The notes: generated from the sequence alone by a model not told the origin. A DNA stretch of 64,000 nucleotides from an uncultured Sphingomonas sp. (GCF_936927845.1 NZ_CAKZHV010000030.1:1-64000), one strand, 5' to 3'. Shown: positions 36,219 to 45,548, counted from the first letter of the stretch. Translations and numbers: made by a program.

Positions 36219-38012
36219 TCAGGCCGCCTCGCTGAATTGCAGGCTGGCGAGCCGCGCGTAGAGCCCGCCGCGTGCGAACAGCGAGGCATGATTGCCTTCC
36301 TCAACAATGCGGCCTTCGTCCATCACGACGATGCGGTCGGCGGCGCGCACGGTCGCCAGACGGTGCGCGATGACGATCGTGGTGCGGTCGGCCATCAACC
36401 GCTCGAGCGCGTCCTGCACCAGCCGTTCGCTTTCCGCGTCGAGCGCGCTGGTCGCCTCGTCGAGCAGCAGGATCGGCGCGTCGCGCAGCAGCGCGCGCGC
36501 GATCGCGACGCGCTGTCGCTGCCCGCCTGACAAACGCGCGCCGCCCTCGCCCAGGAACGTGTCGAGCCCTTCGGGCAGCGCGCGCAGGAAATCGGCGGCG
36601 TTGGCGGCCTCCGCCGCGCGCCAGATCGCCGCGTCGTCCGCGTCCCAGCGGCCGTAGCGCAAATTGTCGCGCGCCGAGGTGCCGAAGATCACCGTCTCCT
36701 GCGGCACCATCGCGATCCGCGCGCGCACCTCGGCCGGATCGGCATCACGCAAGCGTACGCCGTCGACGCTCACCGCGCCGGCGGCGGGGTCGTAGAACCG
36801 CTGGATCAGCTGAAACAACGTCGACTTACCCGCGCCCGACGGGCCGACGACCGCGACCGTTTCACCAGGGGCGACCGACAAAGTGAAATCGTGCAGCGCG
36901 GCGACATCGGGGCGCGTGGGATAGCGGAACTCGACCCCCGAGAAGTCGACGCGGCCCTGCGACGGCTGCGGCAGCGCGATGGGATGCGTGGGCGGAGCGA
37001 TCTCCGGCCGCTCGGCGAGCAGTTCCGCCAGCCGCCCCGCGGCCCCGGCACCGCGCAACAGGTCACCGTACACTTCGGTCAGCGCGCCGAACGCGCCCGC
37101 GACGATCCCGCCGGTCAGCACGAACGCCGCGATCGCACCGCCCGACAGCCGTCCCGCCGCCACGTCGATCGCGCCTTCCCACATCACCAGCGTGATCGCG
37201 CCGAAGACGAGCCCGATGACGATCGCGGTCATGATCGCGCGCAGCAGGATACGCTGCCGCGCCGCGGCCATCGTCGCCTCGACTGCAGTGCCGAAGCGCT
37301 CGCCCTCGCGGCGCTCCTGCCCGAACGCCTGGACGATCTTCATCGCGCCCAATGTCTCGGTGACGATCGCACCGACATCGGCGATCCGGTCCTGTGAGGT
37401 GCGCGAATAGCCGCGCACGCGTTTGCCGAGCAACGCGATCGGCGCGATGATCAGCGGGATCGCGACCACCAGCAACCCGGTCAGCTTGGGCGAGATGGTG
37501 AACAGGTAGACCAGCCCGCCGATACTGGTAAAGGCGTTACGCAGCGCAATCGACACCGTGCTGCCGACCACCGTCTCGATCTGTCCGGTGTCCGCGGTCA
37601 GCCGGCTGGCGATCTCCGACGGGCGGTTCTCCTCGTAGAAACGCGGGGTGAGCGTGAGGAGGTGGCGTTGCACCTGCGTGCGGATGTCGGCGACGACGCG
37701 CTCGCCCAACCACGAGACAAAGTAGAAGCGAAACGCGGTGCCGATCGCCAGTACGACCACGATCATCAGCATGTAATGGAACGCGCCCGATACCGCCGCA
37801 CTGTCACCACCGCTGCCGAAGCCGCGATCGATCACCCGCTTGAAGCTGTAGGGGATCGCGATCGTCGCCGCCGAGGTGACCGCGAGCGCGAGGCAGGCGG
37901 CGGCGATCTGCCCCGGGTACGCCCGTGCGGCGCGCCAGACCATCGAGAGGTTGCCGATCCGGCGCGAGGGAGCAACCTCGGTCGAAACGGCGGAGGAGGG
38001 TGCGCTGGCCAT
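36219..38012 (-). CDS. MsbA-like ABC exporter (fused permease and ATPase)
   Basis: This encodes 597 residues. A six-helix transmembrane domain (about 30-330) carries the intracellular loop sequences of lipid exporters, such as RFYEENRPSEIASRLTAD. The ATPase has Walker A GPSGAGKST (Lys396), the signature LSGGQRQRVAIARAL, Walker B ILLLDEATSALD and a switch His in IVIAHRLATVR. It works as a homodimer in the inner membrane and likely flips lipid A or other lipids, or exports drugs. It is monocistronic by position. Confidence 0.88.
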   Translation of the reverse strand: MASAPSSAVSTEVAPSRRIGNLSMVWRAARAYPGQIAAACLALAVTSAATIAIPYSFKRVIDRGFGSGGDSAAVSGAFHYMLMIVVVLAIGTAFRFYFVSWLGERVVADIRTQVQRHLLTLTPRFYEENRPSEIASRLTADTGQIETVVGSTVSIALRNAFTSIGGLVYLFTISPKLTGLLVVAIPLIIAPIALLGKRVRGYSRTSQDRIADVGAIVTETLGAMKIVQAFGQERREGERFGTAVEATMAAARQRILLRAIMTAIVIGLVFGAITLVMWEGAIDVAAGRLSGGAIAAFVLTGGIVAGAFGALTEVYGDLLRGAGAAGRLAELLAERPEIAPPTHPIALPQPSQGRVDFSGVEFRYPTRPDVAALHDFTLSVAPGETVAVVGPSGAGKSTLFQLIQRFYDPAAGAVSVDGVRLRDADPAEVRARIAMVPQETVIFGTSARDNLRYGRWDADDAAIWRAAEAANAADFLRALPEGLDTFLGEGGARLSGGQRQRVAIARALLRDAPILLLDEATSALDAESERLVQDALERLMADRTTIVIAHRLATVRAADRIVVMDEGRIVEEGNHASLFARGGLYARLASLQFSEAA

Positions 38013-38095
38013 TGCTGCGCCCTAGCAGCGCGGTGGGTGTGGCTCAATCGCCACCCGCGGGACACTGCCGCAGGCGGGCGTATGCAACATCATTG

Positions 38096-38104
38096 TGCAG
38101 CGCA
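38096..38104. promoter_or_regulatory. Candidate PhaR-type site
   Basis: TGCAGCGCA, followed by G, fits the TGC-N3-GCA dyad bound by the PHA regulator PhaR in several alphaproteobacteria. It lies about 52 bases before the PHA depolymerase start. A related CTGC-C-GCAG dyad is at 38065-38073. The match is short and only suggestive. Confidence 0.35.
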
Positions 38105-38155
38105 GCGTTTCCGCTACATCAGATTACCCCGGTAAGGGGCGGAAAGGCATACCCG

Positions 38156-39388
38156 ATGTTCTACGACGCCTATGAATTGCAGCGTTCCTGGCTCTCCTCC
38201 GCCAGTGCGCTGGCAACCGCGACCGCCGGTTGGCTCAACGATCCGGCAAACCCGTTCGCCTATCTGGGCGGTGGCCCGGTGATGGCGAGCGCGCTGGAGG
38301 TGTTCGCGCACGCGAGTGCGCCGCGCGGGAAACCGGCGTTCGGGCTGGGCAGCACGACGATCAACGGGCGCGAGGTTGCGGTTACGGAGGAGGTCGTCGT
38401 CGCGCGGCCTTTCGGTGATCTGAAGCGGTTCCGGCGCGAGGGTGTCGAGGGGGGGCCCAAGCTGCTGATCGTCGCGCCGATGTCTGGCCATTTCGCGACG
38501 CTGCTGCGCGGCACGGTTGAGCAGATGCTGCCGTTCGCCGACGTCCACATCACCGACTGGCACGATGCGAAGAACGTACCGGTCGATCAGGGCCGCTTCG
38601 ACCTCGACGATTACGTCGACTACCTTGTCGCGTTTTTGGAGGCGATGGGCAGCAACGAGGGGCAGGGCGGCACGCACATGCTTGCGGTCTGCCAGCCGTC
38701 GGTGCCGAGCCTCGCCGCGGTTGCGGTGATGAGCGCGGACGGCAACCCAGCGCGGCCGAAATCGCTGACGATGATGGGCGGCCCGATCGACACGCGCGAG
38801 GCGCCGACCGCGGTCAACACGCTCGCGACCGAACGGCCGTTCGCCTGGTTCGAGCAGAACGTGATCGCGACCGTGCCGGCGTGCCATTCCGGTGCCGGCC
38901 GCCGCGTCTATCCGGGGTTCTTGCAGCTCACCGGCTTCATGTCGATGAACCTTGGCAATCACATGCTGAGCCATTGGGAGATGTTCAAGCATCTGGTTCA
39001 GGGCGACGGTGCCAGCGCGCAGGCGACCAAGGACTTCTACGACGAATATCGCTCGGTCGCCGACATGACCGCTGAGTTCTACCTCCAGACTATCGACGTC
39101 GTGTTCCAGGAGCACAAGCTGCCGAGGGGCATGATGACGCATCGCGGGCGCCCGGTCGATCTGGGCGCGATCACCGACGTGGCGCTGCTCGCGATCGAGG
39201 GCGAACGCGACGACATCTCGGGGCTGGGGCAGACCAAGGCGGCGCTGACGCTCGCGACCAACCTGCCCGACGAGAAGAAGAAGTATCTGATGGCCGAGGG
39301 AGTCGGCCACTACGGTATCTTCAACGGCTCCAAGTGGCGCGACCGCATCGCGCCGGTGCTGGAACAGTTCATCACCGCTAACGCCTGA
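38156..39388 (+). CDS. phaZ: Intracellular polyhydroxyalkanoate depolymerase
   Basis: This encodes 410 residues beginning MFYDAYELQRSWL, typical of the intracellular PhaZ family. The nucleophile is Cys179 in AVCQPSVPSLAA, with a C-terminal His in GVGHYGIFNGSKWR. It mobilises stored PHB/PHA granules to hydroxyacids in the cytosol. A possible PhaR site lies upstream. Genes for a thiolase and a MaoC hydratase lie about 1-2 kb downstream on the other strand and could belong to the same carbon-storage network. AAAGG precedes the ATG. Confidence 0.9.
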   Translation: MFYDAYELQRSWLSSASALATATAGWLNDPANPFAYLGGGPVMASALEVFAHASAPRGKPAFGLGSTTINGREVAVTEEVVVARPFGDLKRFRREGVEGGPKLLIVAPMSGHFATLLRGTVEQMLPFADVHITDWHDAKNVPVDQGRFDLDDYVDYLVAFLEAMGSNEGQGGTHMLAVCQPSVPSLAAVAVMSADGNPARPKSLTMMGGPIDTREAPTAVNTLATERPFAWFEQNVIATVPACHSGAGRRVYPGFLQLTGFMSMNLGNHMLSHWEMFKHLVQGDGASAQATKDFYDEYRSVADMTAEFYLQTIDVVFQEHKLPRGMMTHRGRPVDLGAITDVALLAIEGERDDISGLGQTKAALTLATNLPDEKKKYLMAEGVGHYGIFNGSKWRDRIAPVLEQFITANA

Positions 39389-39446
39389 TACGACAAGAGC
39401 CGACCGCGCCATGCGCGGCCGGCTCCTGCATTACGCCGGATGAAGC

Positions 39447-39950
39447 TCAGGCGTTCGAGTTCTCGGCCGTGGTTTCGACCTTGGCATGACTGCCTTCCTC
39501 ACCGGCCTTGATCGTGCCGCCGAACAGCTGCTTCACCTTGCCGGTGATGCTCATGTCGGTTTCCCACAGCTCGGCGCTGTCGACGTCGACCTGGAGCAGT
39601 GCGAGGTTGGGGTCTTCCTTGCCGCCCGGAAACCATGCCTCGACCTGGTTATTCCACAGCTTGTCGATCAGCGCGCGGTCATTGTTGATGCGACCGCGGC
39701 CGCTCAGGCAGGCGAAGAAATCGTGCCCCTTCGACACGAACTGCACCATCAATTTGTCCTTGCCAGCGACGCGATTGTCCTTGCCGATGAAGAAGAACAA
39801 GGTGTCGACCTGATCCTGGTCGAGCTGCACCGCCAGCGGCTCGCTGTGCGTGCTGCCGTTCGCCGGGCCGACCATCAGGTACGGGCTCTCGGCAATCTTC
39901 TTCCACATGTCGGACTTCAGCTGCTTGGGATCGGTGTTGGCGTCGGCCAT
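39447..39950 (-). CDS. Pyridoxamine 5'-phosphate oxidase-like general stress protein
   Basis: This encodes 167 residues of the split-barrel flavin-binding fold: WKKIAESPYLMVGPANG, TLFFFIGKDNRVAGKDKLMV, GHDFFACLSGRGRI and NNQVEAWFPGGKEDPNLALL. It resembles the general stress protein 26 subgroup, whose members bind FMN, FAD or F420-like cofactors. The start follows AGGAGAG. It converges on the PHA depolymerase gene and is divergent from a 30-residue membrane ORF. Its substrate is unknown. Confidence 0.85.
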   Translation of the reverse strand: MADANTDPKQLKSDMWKKIAESPYLMVGPANGSTHSEPLAVQLDQDQVDTLFFFIGKDNRVAGKDKLMVQFVSKGHDFFACLSGRGRINNDRALIDKLWNNQVEAWFPGGKEDPNLALLQVDVDSAELWETDMSITGKVKQLFGGTIKAGEEGSHAKVETTAENSNA

Positions 39951-40080
39951 CGTCGTCTCTCCTGATTGAAGGCGTCGGCGGGAGAACGAGGCGCGGCAGG
40001 GTTGGTTGCGCGGGCGTATCGGACCTGCTTGGTTGGCAGGCGGCGGCATTGTCGCCGTCGACCTCATGGAGGAACAACCG

Positions 40081-40173
40081 ATGAAGGTTGCCGATCTGTG
40101 TCTGGTCCTGGGTCTGATGATCGCCTTCGCTACCTTGGTGGTAAAGGTGATCGAAGTGGCCCGTAAGGACTAG
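40081..40173 (+). CDS. 30-residue single-span membrane peptide
   Basis: GGAGGA at 40068-40073, seven bases before the ATG, gives an excellent ribosome site. The 30-codon product MKVADLCLVLGLMIAFATLV ends with a short charged tail VKVIEVARKD. It is one hydrophobic helix with a polar C-terminus, resembling small holin-like or type I toxin peptides. Function is not known. It lies alone between a stress-protein gene and strong hairpins, and is well below usual gene-calling length. Confidence 0.5.
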   Translation: MKVADLCLVLGLMIAFATLVVKVIEVARKD

Positions 40174-40182
40174 CACACGGGC

Positions 40183-40246
40183 GGGGTCCGGGCTGCAACC
40201 CGGACCCCAAACGCGAAAAGCCCCGACCGCTGCAACGGCCGGGGCT
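40183..40246. terminator. Tandem hairpins, second one a terminator for the thiolase gene
   Basis: The first stem is GGGGTCCGGG (40183-40192) with CCCGGACCCC (40199-40208), loop CTGCAA. The second is AGCCCCG and CCG (40219-40229) pairing with 40236-40246, again with loop CTGCAA. Read leftward, the second stem is followed by TTTTCGCG, so it should terminate the leftward thiolase transcript. The shared loop is notable. Confidence 0.7.
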
Positions 40247-40310
40247 CCTCATGAAAGGCGCCGATGAAGTCGCCGGATCAATAAATAGCGTATCGATCCT
40301 AACTGTTCAA

Positions 40311-41489
40311 TTACAGGACCTCGAACAATCCGGCCGCGCCCATGCCGCCGCCGACGCACATCGTGACGACGACGTACTTCGCGCCGCGGCGCTTGCCCTC
40401 GATCAGCGCGTGGCCGGTCATGCGCGCGCCCGACATGCCATAGGGGTGACCGATCGAGATCGCGCCGCCGTTGACGTTGAGCAGTTCGTCCGGGATGCCA
40501 AGCTTGTCACGGCAGTAGAGCACCTGCACCGCGAACGCCTCGTTCAGCTCCCACAGCCCGATGTCGTCCATCTTGAGGCCGTTGCGCTTGAGCAGTTTGG
40601 GGATCGCGAAAACGGGGCCGATGCCCATCTCGTCGGGCTCGGTGCCCGCCACTGCCATGCCGACATAGCGGCCGAGCGGGGTCAGGCCCTTCTTCGCCGC
40701 GACGCTTTCCTCCATCAGCACGCTGGCGGACGCGCCGTCAGACAATTGCGACGCATTGCCCGCGGTGATGTTGAGGTCGGGGCCGAGCACCGGCTTCAGC
40801 GACTTCAGGCCCTCCAGCGTCGTGTCGGCGCGGTTGCCCTCGTCCTTCGACAGCGTGACTTCCTTGTAGGAGACTTCCTTGGTCTCCTTGTTCGTCACCG
40901 CCATCGTCGCCGTCACCGGCACGATCTCGTCATCAAACTTGCCCGCGGCCTGCGCGGCGGCGGTGCGCATCTGCGACTGGTAGCCGTATTCGTCCTGCGC
41001 GTCGCGGCTGATGCCGTAACGCTTGGCGACCACTTCCGCGGTCTGGAGCATCGGCATGTAGATGTTCTTGTGCATCGCCAGCAGCTCGGGATCGGGCGCG
41101 ACGCGCATCTGCGGCGTTTGCACGAGGCTGATCGAGTCGACGCCGCCGCCGATCGTCACGTCCATACCGTCGACGATCACCTGCTTGGCCGCGGTCGCGA
41201 TCGCCATCAGCCCGCTTGCGCACTGGCGATCGACCGACATGCCCGAGACGGTGGTCGGCAGCCCGGCGCGCAGCAGCGAGGTACGCGCGATGTTGCCGGC
41301 CTGGTGACCCTGCTGGAGCGCGGAGCCGAACACGACGTCGTCGATTTCACCGCCGTCGATCTTCGCGCGCTCGACCGCGGCCTTGATCGCGTGGCTGGCG
41401 AGCGTGGGGGAGGGCAGGTTGTTGAACGCGCCGCGGTAAGCGCGGCCGATCGGGGTGCGGGCGGTGGAGACGATAACGGCGGAACGCAT
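40311..41489 (-). CDS. Acetyl-CoA C-acyltransferase (thiolase)
   Basis: This encodes 392 residues of the thiolase fold with Cys90 in VDRQCASGL, NEAFAVQ, GGAISIGHPYGMSGAR with the catalytic His, and a second active-site Cys in MCVGGGMGAAG. It could act in beta-oxidation or in acetoacetyl-CoA formation; the long insert VSYKEVTLSKDEGNRADTTLE favours the degradative type. It is followed upstream on the same strand by a MaoC hydratase, consistent with a lipid or PHA role. Confidence 0.9.
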   Translation of the reverse strand: MRSAVIVSTARTPIGRAYRGAFNNLPSPTLASHAIKAAVERAKIDGGEIDDVVFGSALQQGHQAGNIARTSLLRAGLPTTVSGMSVDRQCASGLMAIATAAKQVIVDGMDVTIGGGVDSISLVQTPQMRVAPDPELLAMHKNIYMPMLQTAEVVAKRYGISRDAQDEYGYQSQMRTAAAQAAGKFDDEIVPVTATMAVTNKETKEVSYKEVTLSKDEGNRADTTLEGLKSLKPVLGPDLNITAGNASQLSDGASASVLMEESVAAKKGLTPLGRYVGMAVAGTEPDEMGIGPVFAIPKLLKRNGLKMDDIGLWELNEAFAVQVLYCRDKLGIPDELLNVNGGAISIGHPYGMSGARMTGHALIEGKRRGAKYVVVTMCVGGGMGAAGLFEVL

Positions 41490-41541
41490 GGGCGAGCCTT
41501 TCAGGAGACGAAGTTGAGGAAGTTGAGATTGGGACGCGGTG

Positions 41542-41991
41542 TCAGTTGAAGACCTGCGTGATCCATTCGGCGATCATCGCGGGCTTGTCCGAGCCTTCGA
41601 TCTCGACCGTGGTTTCGGTGGTGTATTGATACTGACCGGGGCGCTTCTCGTCGAACTGGACGATCTTGGAGCGACCGCGCACGCGTGAGCCCGAGGGAAC
41701 GGGGGCAAGGAAGCGGACTTTGTTGCCGCCGTAATTGACCCCCATCTTCACCCCATCGAGCCGCGGCGCCTCCGGCGTCTTGGCGGCGAGTTGCGGCAGC
41801 AGCGACAAGGTCAGGAAACCGTGCGCGATCGTGGTGCCGAACGGCGTCAGCTTCGCCATTTCGGAGTTCACGTGAATGAACTGGTGGTCACCGGTCGCGT
41901 CGGCGAACTTGTTGATCATGTCCTGCGTCACCTCGACCCAGTCGGAAACGCTTTCCTGGCCGATGCTGGCTTTCATCTCGTCTGCGGTCAC
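41542..41991 (-). CDS. MaoC-like (R)-enoyl-CoA hydratase
   Basis: This encodes 149 residues of the hot-dog fold with the hydratase 2 motif FADATGDHQFIHVN (Asp and His catalytic) and IAHGFLTLSL. It adds water to trans-2-enoyl-CoA to give the R-3-hydroxyacyl-CoA used in PHA synthesis (PhaJ-like) or in nodulation-type/fatty acid metabolism. The GTG start is supported by GAGGGG eight bases before it; an ATG at 41976 is an alternative. It diverges from putA across 115 bases. Confidence 0.85.
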   Translation of the reverse strand: MTADEMKASIGQESVSDWVEVTQDMINKFADATGDHQFIHVNSEMAKLTPFGTTIAHGFLTLSLLPQLAAKTPEAPRLDGVKMGVNYGGNKVRFLAPVPSGSRVRGRSKIVQFDEKRPGQYQYTTETTVEIEGSDKPAMIAEWITQVFN

Positions 41992-42106
41992 GACGATTTC
42001 CCCTCGGGCTTCGACACGCTAAAGCACGGCGGAAGCGCCGCGCTGCACTGCGGCACTGCATAAGCGCGGGGCGCACCATCCCGCAAGTAGTCCACGAACC
42101 GGAAAC

Positions 42107-45091
42107 ATGAACATGTCCTCTGCCGTAGCGTCAGCAACCCGCGAATCCATGCGTCGCCTGCACCGCGCGAGCGAACCGGATGTTCTAAAACCGCTGCTCG
42201 CGCGCGCGGCGCTGACGCCTGATTCGCGCGAGCGGGTGATGGACACTGCCTCGGGGCTGCTCGCCGACCTGCGCGCGGCGCAGTCGCGCGGCTGGGTGAA
42301 CCAGTTCCTGCAGGAATATCGCCTCAATTCGTCCGAAGGCGTCGCGCTGTTAAGCCTGGCCGAAGCATTCCTGCGGGTGCCCGATCCCGAAACCGCCGAC
42401 CTGCTGATTTCCGACAAGCTGGGCGAAGCGAACTGGCGCAGCCACGCGGGCCAGTCGAACAGCCGCCTCGTCAACACCGCCACCTGGGGGCTGGTGGTCG
42501 GCCGCGCGCTGGTCGGCGAGGGTGAGGCGGGGCCACTCAAGCGCCTGCTGAGCCGCGCGGGCGAGCCGTTCGTGCGCCAGGCGGTCGGCGCCGCGATGAA
42601 GATGATGGGCGAGATCTTCGTCATGGGCCGCACGATTGACGAGGCGATGCGGCGAATGAAGAAGCCCGACAACCGCGGCTTCACCGCCAGCTTCGACATG
42701 CTGGGCGAGGCCGCGCGTACGACTGCGGACGGCGAGCGCTACTTCAAGGCGTACGTCGACGCGATCGACGCGGTTGGGCGCGATCCGGCCGCCGGGCATT
42801 CGGTCTCGGTCAAGCTGTCGGCGCTCCACCCGCGCTACGAGGTCGCCAAGTGGGACGAGTGCGTGCCCGCATTGACCGAGATGCTGGAGGCATTGGCGGT
42901 GCAGGCGGCGGGCAAGGGCATCGCGCTGACCGTCGACGCGGAGGAGAGCGAACGGCTCGACATGAGCCTCGACATCATCGGCAACGTCGCAGCGCTGCCG
43001 TCGCTCAACGGCTGGGACGGGTTCGGCATGGCAGTGCAGGCCTACGGCAAGCGCGCGCGCCCGGTGGTCGCCTGGGCGAACGAGCTCGGTCGCGTGATGA
43101 ACGTGCGACTGGTCAAAGGCGCTTATTGGGACAGCGAGATCAAGCGCACCCAGGTCGAAGGGCTCGAGGATTACCCGCTGTTCACGCGCAAGGCATCGAC
43201 CGACGTCAGCTACCTCGCGGTCGCGCGCGACATGCTCGACGCGCCCAACATCCGCCCGGCCTTCGCCAGCCACAATGCGCTGACCGTCGCGACGATCGTT
43301 GAATGGGCGGGCAACAGCCGCGATTTCGAGTTCCAGCGGCTGCACGGCATGGGCGACGGATTGTACGAGCGGCTGGTGCGCGACAACGGCTATCACTGCC
43401 GCATCTACGCGCCGGTCGGCGGGCACCGCGACCTGCTCGCCTATCTCGTCCGCCGCTTGCTGGAGAATGGCGCGAATTCGAGCTTCGTCCACCAGCTCGC
43501 CGACGCGCGGCTGACCGAGGACGAGATCCTCGCCGATCCGGTGACCAAGATCGCCGCGCTGGGCGGCGCGCGCCACGGATCGATCCCGCTGCCGGTCGAC
43601 CTGTTCCACGCCGCCGACGGGCACCGCAACTCGATGGGGATCGATCTCGCCGAGCGCGACGTGCTGGTGGCGACGACCAGGGCGGTGCGCGCATCGGTGA
43701 ACCTGTCGGTCACGCCGGTCAGCACCGAGGCGGTGCAGGGCGCGGTGTCGCGCGCACACGCCGCATTCCCCGCATGGCGCGCGACGCCGGTCGAGGCGCG
43801 CGCTGATTGCCTCGATCGCCTCGCCGACCTGCTCGAACGCCACCGCGACGAGTTGATGGCGATCTGCGTCCAGGAAGCGAAGAAATCGATCGCCGACTCG
43901 ATCGGCGAGGTGCGCGAAGCGGCCGATTTCTGCCGCTATTATGCGATGCAGGCGCGCGCCAAGATGCAGCCGATCGAGCTTCCCGGGCCGACGGGCGAGC
44001 GCAACATGCTCCATATGGACGGTCGCGGCGTTTGGGCGACGATTGCGCCGTGGAACTTCCCGCTCGCGATCTTCCTGGGTCAAACGGTCGCCGCGCTGGT
44101 GACGGGGAACACCGTGGTCGCGAAGCCCGCGCCGCAGACCCCCGCGATCGCCCGCCGTGCGGTCGAACTGGCGCACGAGGCGGGCATTCCCGCCGACGCG
44201 CTGATCCTGGTGCCGGGCGGACCCGAGGTCGGCGCCGCGCTGACCGCGGACACGCGCGTGCAGGGCGTCGCCTTCACCGGATCGACCGCCACTGCGAAGA
44301 AGATCGCGCGCAGCTTGTTGGACGATGATGTGCGGCCAATCGTGCCGCTGATCGCCGAAACCGGCGGGATCAACGCGATGATCGTCGATTCGACCGCGCT
44401 GCCCGAACAGGTCGTTGCCGACGTCGTCACCAGCGCGTTCCGCTCGGCGGGGCAGCGCTGCTCGGCGCTGCGCCTGCTGTTGGTGCAGGAGGATATCGCC
44501 GACGGGCTGATCGAGATGCTGTCGGGCGCGATGGACCTGCTGACGCTCGGCGAGCCGGCCGACCCGGCGACCGACGTCGGTCCGGTGATCGACCAGGACG
44601 CCTACAACCGTCTGATGGAGTACCGCGACAGCGTGCGCGAGCGCTGGGTCAAGACGATCGACGCGCCCGCCGACAGTCTGTTCGTGCCGCCGACGCTGAT
44701 CCGGCTCGGTGAAATCGAAGACCTCAACCGCGAGTGGTTCGGCCCCATCCTCCATGTCGCGACGTGGAAAGCGGGCGAGCTGGAGCAGACGATCGCGCGG
44801 GTGAACGCCAAGGGTTATGGCCTGACCATGGGGTTACACAGCCGCATCGCACGCGCGGCCGAGGTGACCGAGGGGTTGGCGACGGTCGGCAACCTCTACA
44901 TCAATCGCTCGATGATCGGCGCGGTGGTCGGATCGCAGCCGTTCGGCGGCGAGGGGCTGTCGGGCACCGGCCCCAAGGCGGGCGGGCCGCATTATCTCTA
45001 CCGCTTCTGCGCCGAGCGCGCGGTGTCGGTCGACACGACCAGCGCGGGCGGCAATGCGACGCTGCTCAGCCTCGATGAAGGCGGCATCTGA
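42107..45091 (+). CDS. putA: PutA: proline dehydrogenase/L-glutamate-semialdehyde dehydrogenase
   Basis: This encodes 994 residues. The FAD-binding proline dehydrogenase barrel spans about 170-470 (VKLSALHPRYE, RLVKGAYWDSEIKR, FASHNALTVAT). The aldehyde dehydrogenase domain spans about 530-970 (TIAPWNFPLAIFLGQ, LIAETGGINAMIVD, nucleophile Cys785 in SAGQRCSALRLL). It oxidises proline to glutamate in two channelled steps at the membrane. The protein begins directly with the dehydrogenase region, so it lacks the N-terminal ribbon-helix-helix DNA-binding domain of E. coli PutA and is not self-regulating. Confidence 0.93.
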   Translation: MNMSSAVASATRESMRRLHRASEPDVLKPLLARAALTPDSRERVMDTASGLLADLRAAQSRGWVNQFLQEYRLNSSEGVALLSLAEAFLRVPDPETADLLISDKLGEANWRSHAGQSNSRLVNTATWGLVVGRALVGEGEAGPLKRLLSRAGEPFVRQAVGAAMKMMGEIFVMGRTIDEAMRRMKKPDNRGFTASFDMLGEAARTTADGERYFKAYVDAIDAVGRDPAAGHSVSVKLSALHPRYEVAKWDECVPALTEMLEALAVQAAGKGIALTVDAEESERLDMSLDIIGNVAALPSLNGWDGFGMAVQAYGKRARPVVAWANELGRVMNVRLVKGAYWDSEIKRTQVEGLEDYPLFTRKASTDVSYLAVARDMLDAPNIRPAFASHNALTVATIVEWAGNSRDFEFQRLHGMGDGLYERLVRDNGYHCRIYAPVGGHRDLLAYLVRRLLENGANSSFVHQLADARLTEDEILADPVTKIAALGGARHGSIPLPVDLFHAADGHRNSMGIDLAERDVLVATTRAVRASVNLSVTPVSTEAVQGAVSRAHAAFPAWRATPVEARADCLDRLADLLERHRDELMAICVQEAKKSIADSIGEVREAADFCRYYAMQARAKMQPIELPGPTGERNMLHMDGRGVWATIAPWNFPLAIFLGQTVAALVTGNTVVAKPAPQTPAIARRAVELAHEAGIPADALILVPGGPEVGAALTADTRVQGVAFTGSTATAKKIARSLLDDDVRPIVPLIAETGGINAMIVDSTALPEQVVADVVTSAFRSAGQRCSALRLLLVQEDIADGLIEMLSGAMDLLTLGEPADPATDVGPVIDQDAYNRLMEYRDSVRERWVKTIDAPADSLFVPPTLIRLGEIEDLNREWFGPILHVATWKAGELEQTIARVNAKGYGLTMGLHSRIARAAEVTEGLATVGNLYINRSMIGAVVGSQPFGGEGLSGTGPKAGGPHYLYRFCAERAVSVDTTSAGGNATLLSLDEGGI

Positions 45092-45103
45092 CGCGGATAC
45101 GAC

Positions 45104-45136
45104 GACGGCCGGGCGTCGCGAGGACACCCGGCCGTC
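45104..45136. terminator. Hairpin terminator after putA
   Basis: GACGGCCGGG-c-GTC (45104-45117) pairs with GAC-a-CCCGGCCGTC (45123-45136), loop GCGAG. The stem of 13 pairs lies between two converging genes and probably stops both transcripts, although no long T run follows. Confidence 0.65.
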
Positions 45137-45167
45137 AGCCGTCAGCGTGTTCGTCCAGGTCAGGCGA

Positions 45168-45548
45168 TCAGCGGCACTTGACGTTGCCGCGGTCGATCGA
45201 GCGGCCGAGCAGCGCACCCGCGCCGCCGCCCGCCAGCGTGCCGAGCGTGCCGCCGCCGACGAGATTGCCGAGCAGCGCGCCACCGACGCCGCCGACGACC
45301 AGGCCGGTCGTGCCATCGTTGCGCTTGCAATAAGCGCGACCGTCGCGGCCACGATAGATGCGGTCATTGCGACCCAGTCGGCGATCGTCGCCGCGCCGCG
45401 CCTGATAGCTGTCGCGCGGGTTCCAGTTGCGGTCGCCGTCGCGCCAGCGGTAATCGCGGTCGCCGCGCTGTGCCTGTGCGGTGGTCGCCACCATCGGTGC
45501 GGTCAGGGTCGCCATCGCCGCGAGCGAGAACAGGGCATTACGCAACAT
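45168..45548 (-). CDS. Glycine-zipper 2TM domain protein
   Basis: This encodes 126 residues: a signal peptide (cleavage near TTAQAQ), an Arg/Asp-rich polar stretch (RGDRDYRWRDGDRNW), a CKRNDGTTG segment and a C-terminal glycine zipper GGVGGALLGNLVGGGTLG. It belongs to the 17-kDa-antigen/glycine-zipper proteins that insert in the outer membrane or periplasmic face. AAGGAG lies before the ATG at 45548. Two Cys residues could form a disulfide. Function is unknown beyond envelope association. Confidence 0.8.
   Translation of the reverse strand: MLRNALFSLAAMATLTAPMVATTAQAQRGDRDYRWRDGDRNWNPRDSYQARRGDDRRLGRNDRIYRGRDGRAYCKRNDGTTGLVVGGVGGALLGNLVGGGTLGTLAGGGAGALLGRSIDRGNVKCR

Noticed and set aside
39951..40080. 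An EcfG-type general stress promoter before the stress-protein gene
   Set aside because: No GGAAC-N16/17-GTT arrangement was found in the correct orientation.
42350..44755. An 801-codon open frame antisense to putA
   Set aside because: It mirrors putA codons in GC-rich DNA, is Arg/Asp/His-rich, and has no recognised domain. putA itself is unmistakable.
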